From Planctomycetota bacterium (GTDB lineage: Bacteria > Planctomycetota > PUPC01 > JACPCR01), in contig JAQBXN010000060.1 in the NCBI GenBank assembly GCA_027625095.1, forward strand, positions 1 to 48,463: a stretch of 48,463 bases of DNA, in the 5' to 3' direction. Both the position numbers and the translations under genes were made by a program. The notes beneath the pieces were generated by a model. It was not told where the DNA came from. It saw only the letters and a list, made by a program, of their open reading frames with translations, and searched no databases. Positions 17,893 to 27,065 of the stretch are shown here, in pieces (position 1 is the stretch's first letter; every line of letters begins with the position of its first letter).

Positions 17893-18254
17893 CCGGCATC
17901 GTCATCGTCGATCATGGTTCACGCCAAAAGGAATCGAACCAGAAATTCGAGGAAATCGTTCAGCGATTTACCCAGCTCCACGACCACAAGATCGTAGAAC
18001 CCGCTCACATGGAGATCGCCTCTCCATCCATTCAGGAAGCGTTTGACTCCGCCGTAGGAAAGGGCGCGACAGACATCGTCGTACTTCCTTATTTCCTGTT
18101 GCCCGGCAGACATTGGCACAATGACATACCTGAACTATGCGCCCGCGCTGCATCCAGACATCCCGGACTCACCTGGCATGTTACCGAACCTCTCGGGATG
18201 TCAGACAAGATTCTTGAAGTCGTGGCAGAACGCCTGGCCGGCCACACAAAATAG
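17889..18254 (+). CDS. CbiX-like sirohydrochlorin chelatase domain protein
   Basis: The 121-residue protein begins with VIVDHGSRQKESNQKF, the signature of the small CbiX/SirB class with His9 as metal ligand. It has EPAHMEIASPSIQEAF and VVLPYFLLPGRHWHNDIPEL, where the second His pair lies. This length is normal for a single-domain CbiX. Chelatases of this kind insert cobalt or iron into sirohydrochlorin for cobalamin or siroheme. Translation is coupled to the pteridine-reductase-like gene through ATGA. There are no other tetrapyrrole genes adjacent; hemY lies about 25 kb away. Confidence 0.88.
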   Translation: MTGIVIVDHGSRQKESNQKFEEIVQRFTQLHDHKIVEPAHMEIASPSIQEAFDSAVGKGATDIVVLPYFLLPGRHWHNDIPELCARAASRHPGLTWHVTEPLGMSDKILEVVAERLAGHTK

Positions 18255-18532
18255 TCAGGCAAGCTACTCTCCGCGCACCGGCGTTTTTTTATCAGGATTG
18301 ACAACACCGCTTCCCACCTTTCAATGCCGACTTACTCATTACACGGTTACAGTTGAGTTTCTTGTTTTCTTTGAAAGATTTTGGAGGGGTAAGCCTCATC
18401 ACGCTAAGCCAATACCAATTTGCATTTTTCTTCCTTCCCCATTCGTTGTTTCCTTGAATTCGTTGGAAGCACTTCTCTTCTCTTTGGTTGCGGCCTTACG
18501 GCTGCGATATTTATTACCTATTACCTTTCCCC

Positions 18533-19483
18533 ATGAACACCCTCGGCGAACTCGAAAGTCTAAGTCCTGAATTTGATTCACTGGTTCCGTCCAACGCGAA
18601 ACCAGAAATCCTCACCAAAGGCTTTGAATGGTCAGAAGGGCCAATCTGGGTCAAGGACGGCGAGTATCTGCTCTTCTCGGACATCCCGCCAAATATGGTC
18701 TACAAGTGGAAGGAAGGAGAAGGCCGCACGGATTACCTCACGCCTTCCGGTTATACCGGTGATGCTCCACGCGGCGGCGAACAGGGTTCGAACGCGCTGA
18801 CCATCGATCCTGAAGGCCGGCTCATCCTCTGTCAGCACGGTGACCGCCGGGTGGCGCGCATGGACGCCCCACTCGATTCGCCTGCTCCCAAATTCGTGAC
18901 CCTGGCCGACAGCTTTGAAGGCAAACGCTTCAACAGCCCCAACGATTGCGTCTATCGTTCAGATGGGGACCTGTTTTTCACCGACCCGCCCTACGGCCTG
19001 GAGAAGAATGTGAAAGACCCGGCAAAGGAACTCGACTTTCAGGGCGTTTATCGTCTGACCACCGGGGGCGACCTCATTCTGCAGACTGGCGAACTCAGTC
19101 GCCCGAACGGCCTCGCATTTTCGCCGGACGAAAAGACCTTTTACGTTGGAAACTCTGACCCCGAGCATGCGGTCTGGATGGCCTACGATCTGAACGATGA
19201 AGGCAATTCAACCAATGGCCGCGTTTTCTTTGATTCCACTTTCTGGGTTCCGGACAACAAGGGGCTTCCCGATGGTTTCAAAATTGATAAAGACGGCAAC
19301 ATGTTCGCCACGGCACCAGGCGGAGTTGTCGTTCTTGATTCTGAAGCCCACCACCTCGGCACAATCCGTTTCCCGGTAGCCACATCAAACTGTGCCTGGG
19401 GCGAAGACGGCTCGACGCTGTTCATCACAGCTCACATGCATCTTGTGCGGATCAGATTGAATACGGTAGGCGCCGGCTGGTAG
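18533..19483 (+). CDS. SMP-30/gluconolactonase family protein
   Basis: The 316-residue beta-propeller protein shows KGFEWSEGPIW near the start (metal Glu in WSEGPIW), LLFSDIPPNMVYKW, GSNALTIDPEGRLILCQHGDR, NSPNDCVYRSDGDLFFTDPPYGLE (metal-binding Asn/Asp), RPNGLAFSPDEKTFYVGNSD and a final NCAWGEDGSTLFITAH. Enzymes of this family open aldonolactones with a divalent metal. The frame could begin at 18488, but the ATG at 18533 is the natural start; no clear Shine-Dalgarno precedes it. No export signal is seen. The sugar lactone acted on is unknown; neighbours suggest sugar-acid metabolism. Confidence 0.9.
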   Translation: MNTLGELESLSPEFDSLVPSNAKPEILTKGFEWSEGPIWVKDGEYLLFSDIPPNMVYKWKEGEGRTDYLTPSGYTGDAPRGGEQGSNALTIDPEGRLILCQHGDRRVARMDAPLDSPAPKFVTLADSFEGKRFNSPNDCVYRSDGDLFFTDPPYGLEKNVKDPAKELDFQGVYRLTTGGDLILQTGELSRPNGLAFSPDEKTFYVGNSDPEHAVWMAYDLNDEGNSTNGRVFFDSTFWVPDNKGLPDGFKIDKDGNMFATAPGGVVVLDSEAHHLGTIRFPVATSNCAWGEDGSTLFITAHMHLVRIRLNTVGAGW

Positions 19484-19762
19484 ACCAAGAATCCGTATCG
19501 AGGGCCAATTGTCCCCATCTCGGAGAGGATCAAAGACTGCGAGGAAGAACTTTGAGGTCTCCGCAAAACCCGCGGGCCATTCGAGGCTAAAGCACCTCTT
19601 CTAGAAGAGTTTGGGTAAAGACCAGATCGTCGGCCACGTTATGCACTTGCTCCGCCACGGATCGGCGGGCCACGCCCTAAGTCCTGCGCTCCGCGCGCAG
19701 AAGGTCACATCCCAAAATCACCGTCGCCACTGCTAACCGAATTTTCGGCATCCTGCATCTGC

Positions 19763-20332
19763 TTAGATGCCTTTCGCATCCTTCCCCTGACAATGCCGGC
19801 AACCGTCATAGCGGTAAAACTTCGAGAAGAGGGTCGTTTTAAAATTCGGCGCGAAGTGGCCGCATTGCGTACAGGGAGAGGTCCGTGATTCCAGATACAT
19901 GGCCTCTTCGTTGCAGCGGTTGCACTTGATAGGGACTTCCTCGGGTGCGAAGACAACCTCTTGATGCGGGTCACTTGGTATCTCTGCCTTCGCAAATGCT
20001 TCAGTCTCCCATTCCTCGCGTTTGCGTTTATCGCCGGCGTCACAAGAGGTGCAGCGCAGCTTAATGACCGGGTCTCTTATCGGGAGCGTTGCGGGCTTTT
20101 CCTTGTTGCTCATGTAACCAAATACAAAGCTGCTGACGGCGGCCAGAGCCAGGCCCGTCTTTACGCCCCGCCATGGCAAGCCCGTTCTCTTCTTATCCTT
20201 TTTCTGGCCGAACAAGGCGTGGGTTACTTCGCAAACCTGGTGGCATCGGGGGCACTGCACAGATCTACCAATCCATAGGTCTGGGAAAACCATTTCCCAT
20301 TTGCATTTTGTACATTCGGTCGAACGAATCAT
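19763..20332 (-). CDS. Cys-rich zinc-ribbon membrane protein of unknown function
   Basis: Starting at the ATG at 20332, which has AAGGAT six bases upstream, the frame encodes 189 residues. An N-terminal zinc ribbon (CTKCKW then CPRCHQVC) precedes a short hydrophobic helix (TGLALAAVSSFVFGYM), then come CTSCDAGD, CNRCNEE, CTQCGHF and CRHCQGK pairs. One pair reads CPRCH, which could bind haem if exported, but the pairing of CxxC motifs fits zinc better. It lies 114 bases after the Asp/His-tailed pseudopilin gene and is probably co-transcribed with it. I recognise no named family. A longer frame reaches 20434 but lacks a ribosome binding site. Confidence 0.7.
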   Translation of the reverse strand: MIRSTECTKCKWEMVFPDLWIGRSVQCPRCHQVCEVTHALFGQKKDKKRTGLPWRGVKTGLALAAVSSFVFGYMSNKEKPATLPIRDPVIKLRCTSCDAGDKRKREEWETEAFAKAEIPSDPHQEVVFAPEEVPIKCNRCNEEAMYLESRTSPCTQCGHFAPNFKTTLFSKFYRYDGCRHCQGKDAKGI

Positions 20333-20446
20333 GGCTCTATCCTTGCAAAGTAAGGGTTGAAGCTGGAGTCGGGGTAAAGGGCAATGCCTTCTGCATTCTT
20401 GTATCTGGCAGAGCCTGACTGAATAGCAGCACATGCCTTGTTCATT

Positions 20447-21868
20447 TTAGTCATCGTGGTGGCCTTTGTGGTCACCCTTGTGATCATCCTTGTGATCATC
20501 CCTGTGGTCATCCTTGTGAGCATCCTTGTGATCATCCCCGTGGTCACCCTTGTGGTCACCCTTGTGGTCACCCTTGTGGTCACCCTTGTGGTCACCCTTG
20601 TGGTCACCCTTGTGATCATCCCTGTGGTCATCCTTGTGAGCATCCTTGTGATCATCCCCGTGGTCACCCTTGTGATCGTTGTGATCGTCTTCATCATCGT
20701 GGTCGTTGCCGTCTCCGCCGTGGTCATCGTCATGGTCGATATCACTGGGCACATCTTCATGATCATCTTCGTCATCTTTCTCGGTGGCTTCTGGATAATG
20801 CGCGACAATCTTCTCAGCGATTTCCGGGTTATCGAGGGCCTGCCAGATCCAGGGAGACATGCTGAAGTGGAATCGATATGCCGGCTCGCGTAAGCGCTCG
20901 ATACCTCGCTGGTCAGCGGTGACCCACCTCGCCCCAAATGCTGAAGAAGCACGGGCATAGATCGGGACATTCTCGAGTTTGTCTACCGAACCGTTGAGTC
21001 TCGCGAAATGAACACCACTCCGGTGATTACCGCTGATTTCGGCCAGAAAGACACTTCTTCCGGAGTTCGAAAAGAAATCGGTGTGGAGAGCGCTTGGCTG
21101 TTCTTTTTCACCGGTGATGCCGAATGGTCTGGTGATGAATGAGCCCAGTTGCGGGTATTTGAATATCCAGTTGTTGTTGGAACTCTTCACGCCGCCGATC
21201 TCATTATCGGAGAGCAGGACGGTATCACTTGGACAGTAGAGAAATTCAGGGTCGCCGATAAACCCGTCGGCGAGCAAACGGCCCAGGCCCTGGGGCTTGA
21301 ACCCCTTTGTATGAGTGAAGTAGCCCAGCCGGTTGTCGCTGGTATTCGCCGTGGCCTGACGTAATTCAGGGAATGTTGTATGGCAACGCAGGCAGTCATG
21401 GTGTTTTTTGAATTCAACGAAACGGTGTGGGGCGCTGAATATCTTTTTGAGAATACCTTTGCCCCGGGGATGCCGCCGATAACATCGCGCCTGAACATGA
21501 TCCGCCAGCTTCACGATCCCGTGGTCATCAAGTCCCGGATCAGGCACTGTGCGGTATTCGCTGACATAGAGTCGATAGCCCATGACGACCTGCCGCAAAT
21601 GATTCCGGCACGACACTTCCCCGCCGTTCCCCTTTGCCTTGAGAACCATTGAAGGCACGACCGAGAAAGCCCCGGCGAGAATCCCGATCACGACGAGCAA
21701 TTCGGGGAGCGTGTGGGCGTAGTTCTTTTTTTGGAGTCCGTGGGCTGAGATCGCAGAGGCGGGAAGATGTTTCCGGCTGTCCTCCTGGGAGAGGAAAGAT
21801 TTTTCCTTCGCGGGATGGTCGTTCTCGTACATCTGGTTTTGGTTTGGGGTTACGATGGAGTTGTTCAT
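20447..21868 (-). CDS. Pseudopilin-like protein with Asp/His-rich repeat tail
   Basis: The 473-residue protein has a long 51-residue leader, then AHTLPELLVVIGILAGAF, a degenerate prepilin site (Ala at -1, His at +1, Pro at +4, Glu56 at +5) and one hydrophobic helix. The body has SCRNHLRQVVMGYRLYVSEY and FLYCPSD, as in H-X9-DG pseudopilins, plus a CLRCH motif (Cys160-His164) and GVHFARLNGSVD. The last 105 residues or so are acidic repeats of DDHK, GDHK and DDHR with about 25 histidines, likely metal-binding. The start has AGGAAAT upstream. It is divergent from the PilB-like gene. Whether PilD can process such a site is uncertain; haem or zinc binding by CLRCH is also open. Confidence 0.78.
   Translation of the reverse strand: MNNSIVTPNQNQMYENDHPAKEKSFLSQEDSRKHLPASAISAHGLQKKNYAHTLPELLVVIGILAGAFSVVPSMVLKAKGNGGEVSCRNHLRQVVMGYRLYVSEYRTVPDPGLDDHGIVKLADHVQARCYRRHPRGKGILKKIFSAPHRFVEFKKHHDCLRCHTTFPELRQATANTSDNRLGYFTHTKGFKPQGLGRLLADGFIGDPEFLYCPSDTVLLSDNEIGGVKSSNNNWIFKYPQLGSFITRPFGITGEKEQPSALHTDFFSNSGRSVFLAEISGNHRSGVHFARLNGSVDKLENVPIYARASSAFGARWVTADQRGIERLREPAYRFHFSMSPWIWQALDNPEIAEKIVAHYPEATEKDDEDDHEDVPSDIDHDDDHGGDGNDHDDEDDHNDHKGDHGDDHKDAHKDDHRDDHKGDHKGDHKGDHKGDHKGDHKGDHGDDHKDAHKDDHRDDHKDDHKGDHKGHHDD
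20461..20685 (-). repeat. 12-base tandem repeat encoding the Asp/His tail
   Basis: A 12-base unit (plus strand GTGGTCACCCTT and close variants) is repeated in frame as a four-residue xDH(K/R) unit. A 64-base segment at 20491-20554 is identical to 20611-20674, exactly 120 bases apart, showing a recent block duplication of ten units. There are no unique spacers, so this is not CRISPR. Confidence 0.92.
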
Positions 21869-22044
21869 CAGATTCTATTTCCTGATTGCCTTTGAAGACG
21901 CTTGATTTATCCGTTTGCTGCTGAATTACTTATGCTTCAACTTCCATATTCGACAGTCAACAATCCGAGGGCTAGAATCACCTCGACACTGGTGTTGACA
22001 GGTGTAACTTGGCAAGGCGCGTTCCAAAGGTCGAGATAACAGTC

Positions 22045-24611
22045 ATGAGTGAAAGTAAAACTCCCCGGCATCACGGTGAAACGGTCGAAATCAGCGCCGT
22101 TCCATACACGTGGGAAAACCCGATCGAGAAACAGCTCGCCATCGCACTGGTCGAATCGGGACTGCTGAGCGAGACGCATCTCCGTTCGATTGGGCAACGA
22201 AGATAAATGAACAGAGCCTTCTGGATGCAGTCATTTCAAGCGGGATAGTTTCTGAAGACGAAATTGCTGAGGGCCTTTCGAAACACTATCGGCTGCCCTA
22301 TCTGCGTCTCGCCAGCATCTCGATTGATGCTTCCCTGTTCGCCTACATCCCCGAAGAAACGGCCCGTCAGCATCACTGCGTGCCGATAAGATTGGAAGGC
22401 TCTCGACTCACCCTGGCGATGTACAATCCGCTCGATTTTACCCCGATTCACACTCTCGAATTTGAACACCACCTGCAGGTAAAAGTTGTCATCACCACCC
22501 GGAGCGACATCTTCAACGCCATCAACACGCAGTACGGTCTGGTTGGCACCCTCGAGTCATTCATGAAGGGCATATACCAGCCGGAAGGTGAAGACATCAA
22601 GCCCATCGCCACCACCTACGAGATCCACGATCTTGAGAAGGTGGTGACCGGGGAATCCAAACCGATTGTCAAGCTCAGCAATCTCATTCTTACCGATGCC
22701 ATCGACGCCCGGGCGAGCGATGTCCACATCGAGCCCCTCATCAACATGGTCAAGATTCGATACCGGGTAGACGGTGTGATGCAGGAACATCTGACGCTGC
22801 CAAAGTGGGCCCAGAACGCGATCGTCTCGCGCTTCAAAGTCATCGCAAATCTTGACATCGCCTTGCGCCGCACCCCGCAAGACGGCCGCCTGAATCTCAT
22901 TTACAAGAAACGCGCAATCGATTTGCGAGTTTCTACCCTCCCTACCCATTACGGCGAAAAGGTGGTCATGCGAATCCTCGACCATGATCGCGCCATCCCT
23001 GCTCTTGCAGACCTCGGGCTGAGCGGGCGAAACCTCGCGATCATGGAAGCAGCATTCCGGGCCCCACAGGGGCTGATGCTGACGACCGGCCCAACAGGTT
23101 CCGGCAAAACATCGACTCTCTACGCATCCCTCCAGGGGTTACGAGCCGCAACCAGAAACATCGTCACCGTTGAGGACCCAATCGAATTCCAAATCTCGGG
23201 CGTTAATCAGGTTCAGGTAAACGAACGCGCCAACCTCACTTTTGCCAGCGCGCTGCGCTCAATTCTGCGTCAAGACCCGGACGTAGTCATGATTGGCGAG
23301 ATTCGTGACCGTGAGACGGCGGACATCGCATTCCAGGCCGCACAGACTGGGCACATGGTCCTGAGCAGCCTCCACACAAATGATGCACTCTCCACCATTA
23401 CCCGTCTTAACGAACTCGGGATAGAGTCCTACCTGATCGCCGAGTGCACCCTCGTCGTCATGGCGCAACGATTGGCCCGCCGAAACTGCCCGGAATGTCT
23501 TACCTTATACCAGCCCGATCCCCTCGAATTGAAACGCCTGGGTCTGACCCAGGTAAAAATGGATTTTCATTACGGAGTTGGTTGCGAGGCATGCCGTAAT
23601 ACCGGATTCGACGGACGCATCGGACTCTTTGAAGTCCTGGCTATCGACCCTTCAATTACCGATTTAATCATCAAAGGTGCCAACTCAATCGAAATGCGTG
23701 CAGCGGCGGTCAGGGGAGGCATGAAGTTCATCAACGAAGACGCCATCTTCAAGATCAAGGAAGGCCTGACCACCCCGGAAGAAGTGCTGCGCGTAATCTT
23801 CTTGGAAGAGGAATTCCAGTTCCGCTGCCCGTCCTGCACACGAGCTATCGACCCCGATTTTGCCATATGTCCATTCTGCCGCTTCGAACTCAAAATCATG
23901 TGCCCCGCCTGCGGCATCGAGCTCAATCCGGAGTGGACTCACTGCCCGCACTGCCGCGCCTCCCTGAACTCCGAACCCGGGCCACTTCAACCACCCGAAC
24001 CCGCGGCAGAAGTGCTGACCATAGAAATCAGCGACGTCAACGAGGCCCCAATTGTGGTGTCATCCCCACTTGCAAAATCCAAACAGCCGGCACCGGCAAT
24101 TGCCCCAGCCCACAAACAACCCGCACCAACACCTGCCCCGCCACGGACATCAATCGCCGTGGCCTCACCCGGCGGGCCGATAGGCCAACTTCCAGGCAAA
24201 CTCAACGACATCCTGGTACCTGACGGACGTTTCCGCGTACTCATCGTCGATGATGACATCGTGACCTGTAATCTAATCACCCTCCTGATGCGCCGTTTCG
24301 AATTCCAGACCAGCGCTGTCATCGCCAACGATGGCCAACAGGCATTCAAAAAGATTGAAGAAGAGGCCCCCCACCTCATCATCCTTGACCTGCTTATGCC
24401 CAAAATGGACGGCTACGAATTCCTGGCAAAGCTCCGCAAAGATCTCAAGACCGCATTTATTCCTGTACTGGTCATCACCCAGACGGAACAGCAGAAAACG
24501 CAGAAACTCGCCAAGCAATACGGGGCCGATGCCTACTTGAATAAACCGCTCGATCCCCAGGATCTTGAAAAATGCATGAAGGGACTCTTGAGCCGGATTT
24601 ACGGGATTTGA
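22045..24611 (+). CDS. PilB/GspE-type ATPase fused to zinc ribbons and a receiver domain (N-terminal frameshift)
   Basis: An assembly ATPase for type IV pili or type II secretion. The frame from ATG 22045 encodes the start of an MshEN/GspE N-domain (ALVESGLLSETHLRSIG) but stops at 22206. The second half (SLLDAVISSGIVSEDEIAEGL and PYLRL) continues in the -1 frame to 24611, so one base is missing or a frameshift occurs near 22185-22206. The open frame from 22110 alone would replace the first half with unrelated residues. Counting from 22110, Walker A GPTGSGKT is at 327-334, followed by IGEIRDRETADIAF, the HTNDA box and a four-Cys metal motif. After the ATPase come two zinc ribbons (CPSC, CPFC, CPAC, CPHC), a Pro-rich linker and a receiver domain with Asp760 in LIILDLLMP. 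Confidence 0.85.
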
Positions 24612-24616
24612 GGGCT

Positions 24617-24740
24617 GGCGAAGCTTCGCCTCAAACCGTCGAGCGGTCCCTCGTAGCGCTGCCCTCCAGGGCGGCGGTTTATTCGAGCCGAAGGCTCGCA
24701 GGAAAAACCACTCCGGCCTGGAGGCCAGAGCTACGATAGT
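24617..24740. repeat. REP-like imperfect inverted repeat
   Basis: Two arms face each other at 24651-24680 and 24703-24736, both beginning TCGTAGC when read inward. Each contains its own small hairpin, GCCCT-CC-AGGGC in one and GGCCT-CC-AGGCC in the other, so the stems differ but stay paired. Between them is GAGCC-GAA-GGCTC. Just upstream is the 14-base palindrome at 24617-24630 (GGCGAAGCTTCGCC). The layout is that of bacterial REP/BIME elements. It lies after the PilB-like gene and may also limit transcription. Confidence 0.75.
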
Positions 24741-24866
24741 CCGCCGCTCTGAAAACTTGACACTTCTGTTAAGTTTTGAGCAGTTGTAGACGGCAGGATC
24801 GCACAGTTCCATGATGCCAAAGACGGGACGCCGCACTCTAAATTCGGATTCAACTTTTGCGGACCG

Positions 24867-26912
24867 CTAACTGCCATTCAAAACCATCAACGGCGAACCA
24901 TCTGAAGTCCAGACTCCGTTGAGTTTCCCACCCTCTCGACGGACAAAAGCAAACTCACACCGGCCGGAATAACCGGGGGATTCGATGTGCTTGTGGTCGA
25001 GCGCGCAAAGGAGTGTGTCCTGGAATCGGTCGCTTTCGATTTCCAGATGGATCAGATTGGGATGTGGGATCTGATTCACTTTGAACGTCGACTGTTCCTT
25101 CTTCCTCGGAACGACAACCGCTGCAACCTGGCCATTTGCCCCATTCACCTCCGCTAAGAGACGCGGACGTCGAATACTGGTGACAGAAAGCTCAGGATCG
25201 TAATCCTGCCTGTCCGCATCTTTGCCATAGGGCCAGCTCCACCACTTCTCATCCATACTCAAAACAATCGAATGTGGATCATCTGGGAATGCCTTTGGCC
25301 CCGGAATAGCGAAGGTGATATCCAGCCTGGCCTGCTTGCCTTCGACTGTCGCTTTCACAGCCCCGTTAATCGTCAGAGTGCATGCCGGATGCGCCTGCAA
25401 CTGCCACAGATAGCTGTGTTTTTCAGTGTCTTTCTTAATGTTGTCAATAAAAATCGTATAGCACTCATCCCCACCGAGCCGTACGAAGAGGCAATGACGA
25501 TCCGCCCACATGCAATCCTTCATATGAGCTGCTTCGGCAACGATATAGTTGAGGAACTCATGCTGCAGGAAACCACGCAGACGGCCGTGCCGTAAACAGA
25601 GATGCCAGCCTTCAGCGTCTTTCGGCAGTCCATCAATCAGTACAACACTATGCTGATCGGGATGACCGTTGTAGCGGCCCGTATCGACGGCCAGATAGTC
25701 ACCGTAAGCAAATATCGAGAAGTGGCCGCAGTCCGCGTGTCGATGGGTCAGGCAGGTATGGCTCATTCCTGAGCCGAGATAATTCAGGTAGACAGCATCC
25801 GTTCCCCATGACGTCCTGAAATGTGAAATCTCTGTGCCAGTCGAATACTGTGTCAGAGGCAGTCCGGCTTCGGCGACGGGTGTAAGCGCTGCTTCGGCAT
25901 CCCAGAAGAGAAAACATTGCATGAGGTGCCACAGACGTTTGATTTTGGTGGCCGCATCAAACGGCCTGTAACTGCGGAAGAAATTCGGCGGACCTTCAAA
26001 CTCGTTCCAGAAACCTCTCAACACGGGGTCGTCATACTCGCGGGCAAGAATCAACAACCAGGCCAGGCTTGGAGGGGAGGCAAGCCCAACGTCGCCCGCG
26101 TTCAGTAGCGAGCTGCGGTCGGGCAGCAGAAACATGATCGTTGCGTGGCCCGTCTGTCGGAGCCTGGGTGCATCCTTGAAGATGTCGCCATGGCCCGATT
26201 GCTTGTGAAGAATCGCAAACAGGGTGACTGCGGCGAGCATGTCCTGCACGTACCCAACCCCTTCATATCCGAAACCATTTTCATCACATGCATGTGCGAG
26301 ATATTTGATACAAATCTCTCGTGTCTGCGAAACGACTTCAGCCCATCCCTCGTACCCGCACTCTTCACCCCAAAGCAGCGCGGCAATCCCTGCATTGATA
26401 CTGAGATAAACTTGAATGTTGTTTCCCGCACTCGTCCGCACCAGAATTCGCTCGAACGAAGAGGAAGCAATGATGTACTCCTTCATTAACCGGCACAGAG
26501 TAGAACGACTTTCCTTGCTCAAAGAATCCCGGACGATGTCAGCGGAGATCGCAACTTCCCCATGGGAGATCGCAGGACGTCTGTGATGTGCGGGGATCGA
26601 TTGCAGATGCTCTTCACTGCCTTCGTAGACATCAGCCAGAATTCCGATACAGCGTTCTACGTGGCGCAGGGCTTCTCCGTCGTCGTTAATTCTTGAAAGG
26701 ATCGCAGCCTCCACCACGGCAGGCGTGATCGAATACCAACCTAGATTGCCGTGTGAGGAATATCCCTCTGCAGCCGCCTCGACAGCCACGATTTCATTCC
26801 AGGCTTGAAGGATAAGTTGCCAGAGCTCATCGTACGGGGCGCGAGTTGAACGCTCCCGCAATTCTTGCAGCGTCATGCCTTGTAACAACACGCCTTGTCT
26901 ATCTGTCTCCAT
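24867..26912 (-). CDS. Heparinase II/III-like polysaccharide lyase family protein
   Basis: The 680-residue protein has an alpha-helical toroid in its first two thirds (for example YEGVGYVQDMLAAVTLF and LLNAGDVGLASPPSLAWLL) and a C-terminal beta-sandwich that opens with HFRTSWGTDAVYLNY, then the family's signature THRHADCGHFSIFAYGDYLA with VDTGRYN and HSVVLIDG. Such enzymes cleave uronic-acid polysaccharides such as heparan sulfate or alginate. I chose ATG 26912 because GAAGGA lies just upstream; the frame itself reaches 27032. No signal peptide is visible, which is odd for a lyase and suggests a cytoplasmic role on oligomers or an unseen start. Substrate is inferred only from family. Confidence 0.82.
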   Translation of the reverse strand: METDRQGVLLQGMTLQELRERSTRAPYDELWQLILQAWNEIVAVEAAAEGYSSHGNLGWYSITPAVVEAAILSRINDDGEALRHVERCIGILADVYEGSEEHLQSIPAHHRRPAISHGEVAISADIVRDSLSKESRSTLCRLMKEYIIASSSFERILVRTSAGNNIQVYLSINAGIAALLWGEECGYEGWAEVVSQTREICIKYLAHACDENGFGYEGVGYVQDMLAAVTLFAILHKQSGHGDIFKDAPRLRQTGHATIMFLLPDRSSLLNAGDVGLASPPSLAWLLILAREYDDPVLRGFWNEFEGPPNFFRSYRPFDAATKIKRLWHLMQCFLFWDAEAALTPVAEAGLPLTQYSTGTEISHFRTSWGTDAVYLNYLGSGMSHTCLTHRHADCGHFSIFAYGDYLAVDTGRYNGHPDQHSVVLIDGLPKDAEGWHLCLRHGRLRGFLQHEFLNYIVAEAAHMKDCMWADRHCLFVRLGGDECYTIFIDNIKKDTEKHSYLWQLQAHPACTLTINGAVKATVEGKQARLDITFAIPGPKAFPDDPHSIVLSMDEKWWSWPYGKDADRQDYDPELSVTSIRRPRLLAEVNGANGQVAAVVVPRKKEQSTFKVNQIPHPNLIHLEIESDRFQDTLLCALDHKHIESPGYSGRCEFAFVRREGGKLNGVWTSDGSPLMVLNGS

Positions 26913-27065
26913 GCCAGTCCTTCCTTCTGTGGACGTGTGAAAAGTATCACCCATTCTATTAGCGGACCTGCGTGGAAGACCTCGAAAGGGTGCTGGCCAC
27001 ATGCCGTTGACCTTTCGCAACCCCGCCGCCAAAACCGAATATCCTCATAATTATCAGCCTGCTTT

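Noticed and set aside
20461..20685. CRISPR-like array
   Set aside because: Units are 12 bases, contiguous, in frame and without unique spacers or cas genes.
20438..20893. Plus-strand frame of 151 hydrophobic residues over the Asp/His repeat
   Set aside because: It is the reverse reading of the repeat (Val/Leu/Ile pattern forced by the 12-base unit); the minus-strand frame has a pseudopilin start and domains.
20329..20970. Minus-strand frame of 213 residues rich in Thr/Arg/Val
   Set aside because: It is a shifted reading of the same repeat and runs through the intergenic gap and start of the Cys-rich gene; no domain.
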